Positions 30,129 through 39,965 of a stretch of 64,000 nt of DNA are shown here, in pieces. Both the position numbers and the translations under genes were made by a program. The stretch lies in contig JAMAHW010000111.1 of the NCBI GenBank assembly GCA_023627715.1, positions 1 to 64,000 on the forward strand, read 5' to 3'. Positions within the stretch are counted from its first letter, which is position 1. Each line of letters opens with the position of its first letter. Under the pieces are notes generated by a model. It did not search any database and had not been told where the DNA came from. It worked only from the letters and a program-made list of their open reading frames with translations. Source of the stretch: Periconia sp. R9002. Its lineage: Eukaryota > Ascomycota > Dothideomycetes > Pleosporales > Periconiaceae.

Positions 30129-30829
30129 TTTGCGTCTTTTCAGTTCTTCCTGTGTTATATGGTGTAGAAATAAAGACTTCTGATGGACTAAGAGGTTGTG
30201 TGAATCTCATCCAAATAGATGCAGTATCGTTATATAGAAAGTTGAGCAAAGCTAAAATGAAGCCATAACCTCCGGCTGATGATTTGTAATCTGTCTCCTG
30301 CTGTTAAACCAGGATATACACTGAAGACTTTCGATGTGAATAAGCCGTGTTGTATATCGTTCGTCCTTTTTCGGCTCCGTATGCTTAACTTGGTCCATCC
30401 GGAGCTTTAATAGCCAATCAAATAGGGTGAGCACGCGAACGTGGGATTCATAAGCACGACCTCGCCCCTGCTCCAAACGAAACTTAGCCCAATACGTCTA
30501 GTATAGCGTCTTATAAAACCATCCAGGGTCCATCGTTACATTGCTGCTAAGCAATTGCTACAGACTTATTACTAAAATCACATGTGAGAATCGACCCCTG
30601 TCTAGTTTACTAGATGATTACAATTTCGTCCGCTTGCTCCCCGAAGCCGAGAGGAAGTACTCCGCTTTCGACCACTCTCGACCCCGGCGGCGGAGGATCT
30701 CGGGGTTCAGCAACAATGACTTTGAGTTTTCCTCCCAGCTAAATAGCATCGTCCTTTGCTCACTTACAACCCGGACATTACACCGCAGTACCGTTTGCTT
30801 TCGGACCGCTTGCGCACGACGTTGTACAA
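30129..30829. promoter_or_regulatory. Divergent promoter region between cupin and Zn2Cys6 regulator genes
   Basis: 700-bp intergenic region between two divergently transcribed genes. No gene is seen. An inverted CGG-type site could be expected for a Zn2Cys6 protein; the CCCCGGCGGCGGAGG stretch near 30683 contains clustered CGG/CCG triplets but I cannot show binding. Confidence 0.35.
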
Positions 30830-33092
30830 ATGGACCTTACGACAAATGACCAGAGCTTACGTAAAATTCGTCGTGGGACGAAGAGGTATGTTAGCATGGA
30901 TTATTTTAGCATTAAATTTCAAGTTAACAGATTACCAGCTGTATTGAATGTCAGCATTGCGTAGTACCCTCTCGTGCCACAGCTAAGTAGTCACAGGTCG
31001 ACAGCGGAAAATCCGCTGCTTGTGGCTATCGGACAGTGTAACAACGTGTCGAAATTGCCTAGAGCGCCATCGCACATGTGTGCTTCAGAATGTGGCGGCT
31101 GGGAACTCCGAATTACTAAGACTGACCTCTCGGGACCGTATTGCACGACTTGAAGGGAGTGTTGCCAGTCTCTGGAGATACCTGAAAGTTCAGCAGCCCA
31201 ATGCACAACCTGGCACAATTGACTCTGCCGTGGGCGAGTTAAGGGAAGATAAGCATGGTACAGACTCTGAGAACGTCTCTGATGATTCAGAGACGTCAGA
31301 TCCTTCGCCTGCGAATCCTCCAAAGCACCTCGAGGTACTCTTTAGGAGCAGTCTGCTTGACTCACAAGGTGTTCGAGAGCAGGCGCCACGACACCACAAG
31401 TCTTCTGAAGCGCGGCTGTCTCGAGCAAGAGCTGCGCTCCAGGGTCTGATGCCTTCCGAAGAAGACGCTTCTGTCCTTACAGCCCATGCTACTGAGTGGC
31501 TGACATGGGCAAACGCAATCGTACCTCTGGTCTTTATCGCTCGGACTAAGGATGAACTCATCCTGGACTGGGATCAGGCAAGAAAACCTGACGCACAGCC
31601 AACAACAATAGCTGCAGTTGTCCTGATCACAGCCCTGACGATCCATACTGTACCACAAAGTGCTCTACAGGATCCAAGTGGTCAACTTAGCGACACTTCA
31701 ACATACTCCAGGACCGTCTCAGATGCGATTGAAACACACATTGTGAATGACGACTTGATTGCGGGATCACTTGAAGGTATTGAGGTTTCCATGCTTTTTC
31801 AGCGACTGTGAGTATCGTAATACAGGTCTTGACGTGGTACTTCTGACTTTGAAAGGCATCTCGCACATGCAAGAATTCAAAAAGTGTGGTTAAGTCTTCG
31901 CCGCACAATCGCACTCGCTGAGATCATCGGGTTGCCTCGCGCTTCGGTCTACGCTCCTCTTGCTGGACGGTCCGGAAAGTCTGCCTGGACTCGCAGAGGA
32001 CAGACTCGCGAAGAAGCCGGTGCCTCACTTTGGCAAGCGGCGTGTACTATGGACAGGCTGGCGGGCTGCATGTTTGGTCTCCATATAACCACCAAAATGT
32101 ATCCCTTCCCGACAGATCGATCAGTCTTCGTAGGCGCCCAACTCGTACCTCAGGCTTACTTCTGCTGCTTGGCAGATATTGCCGGCAAGATCCCAGTACT
32201 CGACGATCTTTACGCCAAAGGACAGCCGCCCTTTCAAGTCTATGAGATGGTCTCAAACATAGATCAAGAGCTCCGAGAGTTGGCAAGTCTCGCACCTAAA
32301 TGCTGGTGGGACGTGGATCCGAACCAGAAGAAGGTTACACCAGATCATATTTTCCAGTACTTCCATCTATACTTCACCGCGAGAGTCCACCTGCAGCTAG
32401 CTCTTAAGAACGATGGAAGCACCACCTACGCCTACAGTCACAGAGTGTGCACAGAGGCTTGTAGGAACATGGCTATCCGTTACCCGATCTTGCGCCCTCA
32501 GGTGCTAGGCAGTTTCTTCCCAGTCCGAGTGTTTGATTTGCAAGCACTTACAGCTGCAATATTTCTTCTTCATACATGCTACGGCTCAGGAAGCTCACAG
32601 GACATTGGGGCGACCCGAACACCACCATCTCATGTGCTGATACAGCAGATCGTAGACAGCATGGACTCGGTGTCGGAGGGAAAGCAGGGGCAGTTCGCCC
32701 ACGAGGCCGCACATACCATTCGCTCGTTGTCTACACTACTAAGTAACAACTACAACACAGACTCACGATATGTCAGCCTTAGAGTTCCTTTGCTAGGAAG
32801 GATACATGTTAGTCGCCAGGATGCAAAACCACAACCAGCCGAGCAGTTGGCTAGAAGCTTTCCAATAGAATCCCAGACGTATGGAATCTATAATGCAAAC
32901 TCGTTGCCACTCCTACAAAGTGACAGCACTGCAAACGCAATTCCACCGAATCAAGTAGCAAATAGTCCGCACAGCTGGTCGATGGAAATATCCGAGGTTG
33001 TGCCATTCCTAATGGACGAGGCATATGTCCCGGATCAGTGGCTGACGTTTGGCGGATTTGGTATAGGCGGATTTGGCCTTGAGCAGATATAA
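30830..33092 (+). CDS. Zn2Cys6 transcription factor with an 11-nt microexon in the zinc cluster
   Basis: A 704-aa fungal regulator. Exons: 30830-30885, 30939-30949, 30997-31807, 31856-33092. The second exon is only 11 nt (CTGTATTGAAT). Splicing both small introns (53 and 47 bp) gives RRGTKSCIECRQRKIRC ... CRNCLERHRTC with exact C-X2-C-X6-C-X9-C-X2-C-X6-C spacing (Cys20, 23, 30, 40, 43, 50); no other splice choice that I tried preserves it. A linker helix (RIARLEGSVASLW) and an acidic stretch follow, then the fungal middle homology region (exon 4, from RLHLAHARIQKVWLSLRRTIALAEI). Intron 3 is 31808-31855. The nucleus-localised protein probably controls nearby genes; the target is unknown. A glycine/phenylalanine-rich C-terminus could be an activation region. 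Confidence 0.88.
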
Positions 33093-33890
33093 CATTAGGA
33101 TTAGCAACTGGATTTCGTTATAACACGAAAACTTATAGATCTTATACTAGTAGGGAGATCTATCTAGGTATCTTTCTCTTGTGCTCATTCAACGGCTGCC
33201 GTAGAATTAGTTTTTAAATAAGTGCTCCTACTCTAAAATAAAGTTCGCTTTAGTATATAGTATTACTACTACTCTATATAATTATAAAGGTAGTAGAACT
33301 ATAAATAAATAATAAAGTTAGCCTACTCTTATAGTAGATATAAGTAGTTATAAAATAAAGGTAGAATATATAAATATAGTTGGAAAATTTTAAGAGCTCT
33401 ATAGATATTAAATAATTATAGAACCAGTCATCGCGCGTATTAATGATGGAGATGACATAAGGTATATCGAGCTCTAAGGCTAGAATCATGGGCTTGATGT
33501 AGTTGATGTAGTTGGTCTCATTTGCTGTTGCTATATCAGTTGAGAGTTTTGTGCATTATTATGGGGACATTTGCCTTTGAGCGCATATAGAATTATGCGG
33601 CCATCATACTTGTGGTCTCCTAGGATAACCTCGGGCTTCCGAAGCCCTGGTTTTTCGACTGTGTTCTGGTTCATTGCGAACGATACGGTGGTTATGGATT
33701 GGGCGATCGCCGACATTATAAGCAGGGTCACGGTGGCCGAATAGTCTAATCTTTACTATATGGCTCGTACCTGTGTAAGCGAAAGAGTGGGCCTCATACA
33801 TAATTGACCAAGAAACATGATTCACGTGAACGATCATCGCAGAAGGGAGAAGAGGTATAAAACATCATATTTAATATAATTCAACTTCCG
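33093..33890. other. AT-rich spacer, one doubtful small frame
   Basis: Increasingly AT-rich. A minus-strand frame at 33531-33731 (MSAIAQSITTVSFAMNQN onward) starts with a hydrophobic stretch and ends KGKCPHNNAQNSQLI; it could be a small-protein relic, but has no family I recognise. Confidence 0.4.
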
Positions 33891-34146
33891 CTATCTCTTT
33901 ACGCATCGTACTATCACCTTAGGATGGCTGATCCAGACCTCGGGGTTGCTGTGTACATCATCCTCCGTCCCCATAAACGCTAAATCATAGTTCTTTATTA
34001 GATGGAAAAGGGTCGCTTTAATAATAAGATCAGCTATGTACTTTCCTAAACACTAACGTGGCCCAAATCCAAATCGCCAGAAGTTATATCGGAGGTCTGT
34101 TGGGGTTTCTTGTTCCAAATATCGTTCTAGTCGATAGGTACCGCCG
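33891..34146 (-). pseudogene. C-terminal remnant of a cytochrome P450
   Basis: About 85 residues. YRLERYLEQ ... PTDLRYNFWRFGFGPR-stop-CLGKYIADLIIKA is the heme-binding region (FxxGxRxCxG) of a fungal P450, followed by the usual C-terminal strands ending KVIVRCVKR and TAG at 33891-33893. A TAG stands between Arg and the heme-ligand Cys, where relatives have Gln, so CAG to TAG. All upstream parts (I-helix, ExxR) are absent; coding resemblance ends near 34146 at the border of the AT-rich block. The gene was disrupted by the repeats and then RIPed. Confidence 0.8.
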
Positions 34147-34699
34147 TCCTAATAATTATTCCAATTCATATAAGCCTTTTGTGATTTCCTTTACCCCGTG
34201 CACGCTAACGGTCCCCCTTTTGTAATTACTCTAGCCCGTGCTTACTCCTTAACGACCCCTTATATAATTTACAATCCTAACTTCAACTTTTCTTATTTTT
34301 AACATAACTACTACTCCTTATAGTAGGTCTTATAATTAGATAGTAAACGCTCTTTTCTATTTGTTTATTTTATGTCTATTTACTATTTATTAGTATTTTT
34401 TTTCTTTTCGTCCCTTTCTCTTTCTTTACGTTTAAGCGCTATACTTTTATTATCTTTCTAAAAAGCTACTCGTTTTAAAGACTTAGTTATCTATATAGAC
34501 TATCCCTTACACCTGTTCCTTATATATAAGACCTATTGCATAGCAGTACTGCTAGCTATAATCCCTACTTATTTTAGTACTTCTAAGAGCTATAGTTACC
34601 GCGTAAGTAATGTAAAGTAGCTTATAAATACGTAGGTTAAGCTAAATCTCCCCTCCTACTTAGTATCCCTTACTACCTTTACTAACCTAGCCTTGTAGC
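34147..34699. other. AT-rich repeat debris
   Basis: Very AT-rich, no domain recognised. It separates the P450 remnant from the next decayed coding block. Confidence 0.5.
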
Positions 34700-36490
34700 C
34701 GTATCTAATGCGCCCGCCTTACCTACCTCTTCTTCTTTCCCTACCTATATATTTTAGTATGCACTATACGTTTCGCGATCTTATAACTAGTACCTAATAT
34801 ACTACTATAAAGTAAAGGTAATAATATATTACTAAGCACTATTCTATAGTGTATAAATAGGTAAATCCTATTTTATAAAGTAATTGCCCTACTAACGTAA
34901 ATATACGTAAGTAGCCGTAGGAGGTTAATATACCCTACTAGCACCTCTAACTAACTAGGATTAGGAGAAAGCTATTCTATATAAGAGTAGAGGAGTAGCC
35001 TCTACTTATCTATTAAACTTAGTCTAGCGTAGTAAATAGTAGGACCTAAGAGTAGCTAAAGGCGGATCTTAATATACTATACGCTACTAGTAGCACTTAG
35101 TAAACGCTTACTACCTTTAACACATTAGACTAGTATCCTGTTTATATAAGCGCGTAGTATAAGAGAATAGGCTAGCTAGTTTACTTAGAGGGTTAAGACT
35201 TAAGCGCTATTGCACGTTTACTTAAGCTACTAATAGCTACTAAACTTAGCTTAAGAGCCTTACTATAAGTATTTAATAAGCTAATTAACTAAGTATAGTA
35301 GTTAATTCTAGATAAAGAAGTAAATATATTTGCCTTTTACTACGTAAACAGCTTTATACCTAACTAGTTATACTAAAAACCTTTTTAGACTAAGCTTTTT
35401 AAGTCTACCTATAAGCGCTACTAGAAGACCTAGTATTAGCTACTTACTTATATATATTATCTCGCTATCTTACGATAGGGCCTAGAACTTTATTATATTC
35501 TAACTACCGTATAGGAACTAGCTCTATACTAAATTTCTACTACTACACTACCTAGATAACTATAGAATACTAGTAGCGATAGGAATATACCTACCTACGA
35601 CTTACCGCCGCTACCCTCGTTTATATTATATAACTCCTTACTACTACTACTTTCCCTAACTAGCTTTTATTTAAACGCTTTTAGCTCTCTTTTTTATATT
35701 ATAAAGCGTAGTTAAGTATACAATTACTATTCTCTAATAGTAGAAGAGAGGGAAATAGTAGAAAGAGGGCCTAGAAGTCTAGGGAGTGAGTCTAATCCTA
35801 AGTTTTACCTATTATAATTACTATTACTTATTCCTTTGCCTACTAGCCGTTCTACTAGTAAAGATATAGAACTATATAATTAGTTTTTAGCTACTATAGA
35901 GGAAGCTTTTTATACTAGCCTTTACCCTTCTACTACTACCGCTGCGGCCGCTACTTCTAGTATACTAGCTAATATAGTAAGTATAGAATAGTAGGAACTA
36001 TGTCTTTAGCTTTACATTGCCTTACTTAATTATAAGCTATAAAATAAAGTAATAGATAGTATTATTATTAGGTTCCTAGCTATAAATAGTATTAACTAAA
36101 AGTAGATAGAGTTTAAAAAAGTAGTAACAGTAATATCTCCTTTATCTATACTAGTAAAGCTAGCCTAGTTACTTATTATATAGTACTCGCTTAATAGGAG
36201 TAGAGTAGGTTACTCTACTTATACTACTAATTTTATTACTAAGCTATAAGATTAGTTTATAACGTATAGTAGTAACTTTCCTATAAACCTTATTTTAAAC
36301 CTGCGAGCCTACGGCGCTATTATATAGGATAATACTACCTTAGCTAGGTTTATAGAATAGATAGATAATAGGTAGAAGATTAGCTATAAAGGGATATAGC
36401 TTACTATAAACTACTTAAGGAGGTTTTTTTATAATAAAACTAGGATTACTTATAAGTAGCTAGTAGAATTACTACTTCTCCTTAACTATA
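34700..36490 (+). pseudogene. Decayed ORF resembling fungal RecQ-helicase-associated repeat proteins
   Basis: Reading through TAG codons as Gln/Trp, the plus strand gives a long protein-like stretch. Recognisable pieces: near 35180-35460 YLEGxDLSAIARLLKL, INSF-like spacing with a KSTYKRYxK motif; near 36290-36470 LRAYGA, DNTT, and LTINYLRxF. This combination recalls the proteins encoded next to RecQ-type helicases in repeated, often subtelomeric, DNA of filamentous ascomycetes. The assignment rests on memory of the motif order and not on a search. It is interrupted at about 36495 by the next element. Confidence 0.4.
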
Positions 36491-36494
36491 AGGA

Positions 36495-38926
36495 TGTTAC
36501 GACTGTGCCTCACAGAATTACTCTTAGCACTTATAGTGAGTGTAATTTCAATAATAACCATAAGTGGCACTATGCAGATAGAGACTAGGATCTTAGACCT
36601 AAAGCGGACTATAATATAAACACGTAATAAGAGATTATATAACAGCTCTGTAACTCTACGCTCTACCGTCTCTATATAGATAGAGCTATAGAGCTATAGA
36701 GTAATAGAGCTTAGAAATTTTCTTAGTATATAGTAAGCATATATTACACTCCTTAGATAGTTTTTATCGTTAATTTAATCCTTTAACTAAGGAGCTACCC
36801 TGCTTTTAACATCTACTATTTAGAATCTATTGTATCGTACTTATTAACAGTTACATATTCTACCGTTGTCCCGTAATATTATACTTCTATTTACTCCCCT
36901 TACGCACTACCTAGTATCCTGCTTTAAGGCCTAAGTAGGACCCTAACAGTTTAACGATTAAGTATTAGAAGAGCGAAGCGTAAGTAGCGTATAGTCTAAG
37001 CTAAATAATAGTACTAGGATAATAACCTAAGGGAGCAGCGGCTCCATTAGTGCGCTCGTTAGACGATACGGATTACTAACAAATAAAGGAAGCTATCTAA
37101 GCCCTAATAGTATAGAATAAGGTCTTAAAGGATGGCTTTAAATAGAATAAAGCACAACTTAAAGTAGTGCTAGGTAAGTAGTAAGAATAATTAATACTCG
37201 TCTATCGGCTCTAGTTAAGCGCGACAAAGAAACTACTAAAGCTCCTAACTATAGAAAAGTTTAATAGAACTTAGAACAAACTAAGACCTTTCTTAGCTAA
37301 TACTATACTATATCTAGACATATAAGCAGCACACTTCGACACTAAAGAAAAGAAGGTAGCCTACGTAGCTATACATTTTAAAGATAAGGCTATAAGGTAG
37401 TTTAAACCCTACTAGATGGATTACAGGACGTTCGCACCTAGAATGCAAAAACTAGAAATAGTTTTAATTTTTAGCAACTTTAACTACTTCACATAGAAAC
37501 TTAAAGGGGTATTTAGAGATAAGAACATCTAATAACAATCTACCGAAAGACTCTAGAAACTTAAATAAGAAAAGTTAGTACTCAACTATGTATCTATATT
37601 TAAATAGTTGTCTATAAACACAGAATAGAACGAGCTATCCCTAATATCCTAATTTTACAAAGGACTTAAGCCAAAAATTACTTACAAAATAATTCGCATA
37701 GACAAGCTAACAACACTTAACGCACTTAAGAGGCAAGCTCTAAGTATAAATAATAAACTCTAGTAATAGAAAAAGAAGAAGACGTTATAGGAACACTAGA
37801 ACTAGAATTATAGCAATCTAATAATCCTTAACGCAAACAAAAATAAGAAATCTAAAAAAAAGGAATTTAAATGCTTTAATTATAGAAAGAAAGGCTACTA
37901 TACAAAGGACTGCAGAAGTAAGACTAAACCTAAGAATAATAAAAGGAAGGACCTTATATACTATAACTATAGAAAGAAGGGACACTTCGCCCGAGACTGT
38001 TATAGTAAGAAAGCTAAAGAGAGCTAAGCTAAGAATATAGATAAGACTCTAAAAAGGTCTAGAAACAAAGGATCTAAAAAAAAGATTACAGCAAACAGTA
38101 AACACGCTAGATTACACTAGACCTTTTACTACAGAGACGACTGCCTAATTTATATTAAAGCTAAACAAGGAAATGGCTAGTTTCTAAGTAGGAAAAATAA
38201 AAAAATGGCAGTAAGTAAGGATAGGACCCGTAACTAAGTAGAATCTAGTAGGGAGATCGGTGAGGGGTCAGAGAACACCACTAAATACCCTATACTAATA
38301 CCCTCTATAATAGTAAAAAAGGAAGAATTAGAATCTTTAGAAGAAGGAAGTTCTAACGACGGCTAGTAGTACGAACCTAAATAACGCTATTTAGGGGCGG
38401 TCTATATAGAAGTTACAGAAAAAAGTGACCTAGGAAGCTAGGATAACTCCGGGGATTAGAGATTTATTAAAAAGGCTAGACCAGAAATAACTTTTAAAGA
38501 AGCCTATAAAGAATAGAAAATACAACATCTATATAATACTAGATTTACATCGTTTTAGAACTAGTTAGAAAACGAATACATCGCAAAACGAGAGATGCCT
38601 ACTTAAGTAGAGTAGAAAAAGCTATTAAAGCTTATAAAATAGATTAATAACGCGTACACTCCTAGAAAGGTTATTAAATACTATATTTTAGTATAAGATA
38701 AGCCAGGGGAAGACGAATATAGGAAAGAGGACGACCTTTAAGTTAGGATAGGACACCCCGCACACTATAAGATAGTATAGGTATTATACATTAAAGCAAA
38801 ATGCTAGATTTATATAATACTAAAGAAGAAACACTAAGCCTAGCTAATCTAAAATAGAGAATAAGAAATCGATGTTATTATACGCGAGGAAGTCTATAGG
38901 TAGCACCTAAAAGATAGGTAGAAGGG
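36495..38926 (+). mobile_element. Truncated LTR element with decayed two-knuckle gag
   Basis: Starts with TGTTACGA at 36495, the same eight bases that begin the first element's LTR, but the following sequence is different, so it is another family. About 37030-38900 is a RIPed gag on the plus strand. Two zinc knuckles survive as CFNYRKKGYYTKDC (37872-37913) and YYNYRKKGHFARDC (37959-38000); Cys-to-Tyr and His-to-Tyr changes are of the RIP type. No pol domains and no matching 3' LTR are seen; the element ends against a reversed LTR at 38927, so it is truncated or interrupted by a nested insertion. Confidence 0.65.
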
Positions 38927-39323
38927 TGTTAAAAATAGGCTAGCAGAGGGATCATTATATTATAAACTAATATTAGACTAGTACCTTAGGAGGTTTATTC
39001 AAAGAGTATAAATAAACTAGATATAGACGGTAATAGTTGCAGAGTAAACCAAAGGTAGATTATTATCTAGAACTTAAAGTTAATTATAATATTCTAGGAG
39101 GAGCATTGCGCTCATCTATATACTATAATTATCCTATAGATCCTATATATCCTATAGATGCTAAGACACATGTTCCTCTAAGATCTCTAGGATCTCTAGG
39201 ACGTCACGTGCCAGTTACGTGACCGCTAGACTAGTGGCTTAGCTAGTAATAATAAGGGGCTTATGGTGCGTTAATGCCCTATCATTCTTAAACGCCGTAA
39301 CTCCCACTTTTAGGTTCGTAACA
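38927..39323 (-). repeat. Reversed LTR of the first chromovirus family
   Basis: The plus strand from 38927 (TGTTAAAAATAGGC) to 39323 (TTCGTAACA) is the reverse complement of the 500-939 LTR family, diverged by many transitions and small indels (397 against 440 bp). The clearest block is about 38940-39065. Flanking bases (AAGGG and TAAAC) do not form a target duplication, so it is not a simple, intact solo LTR. Confidence 0.7.
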
Positions 39324-39965
39324 TAAACTAGTATAAGATAGACTAAAGTAGTCTAGTATATAGATTATTTAGTATTATATAAGTAGTAGTTAGTATTAGT
39401 AAGTAACTAATTTTTCTTATTACACTAATAGGTAGTAACAGACTATACTACAGCTTAATATATATATATATACTAGTAGTAGCACTAACTTTATATACTT
39501 CTAAAGACTTTTATAGGCCTACCTAGTACTAGCCTAGGCCTCCCTATATAACTCTTTTAATATTTAATTACTCTTTAATAGATAGTTATTTATAGGTATT
39601 AGAATATAGTAATATTTACTACTCCTTACTACCTTTTTTTTTTTTTTTTTTTTTTTAGTAGTGCGCGTACTAAGCTCCTTAGAGCGTAGCGCTCATAGTC
39701 ACGTAACATGTTATGTGACTACACTCCTACCCTATTCACTCTTTTTTTGCACACTTTTTACAAACAACTTTTTTACACTAAGCCTAGGAAACCTAGGTAG
39801 TTATTACTATTGAAAGTGCCTAATACTTATTTTATACATGTAGATAAAGGGGCGAGTATATATTTTTCTTATTTTTACGATTTTCGCCAAGTCCCACGCT
39901 GCCTAATTTAGACCTAGAGTAACTACTCAAGTACTACATCTACTCTACTAAATTCAACCTTCCAC
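39324..39965. other. AT-rich spacer with a poly-T run
   Basis: No gene. A run of about 24 T lies near 39633-39656. Composition returns to normal at about 39960, just at the 3' end of the VIT-vWA gene. Confidence 0.6.
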
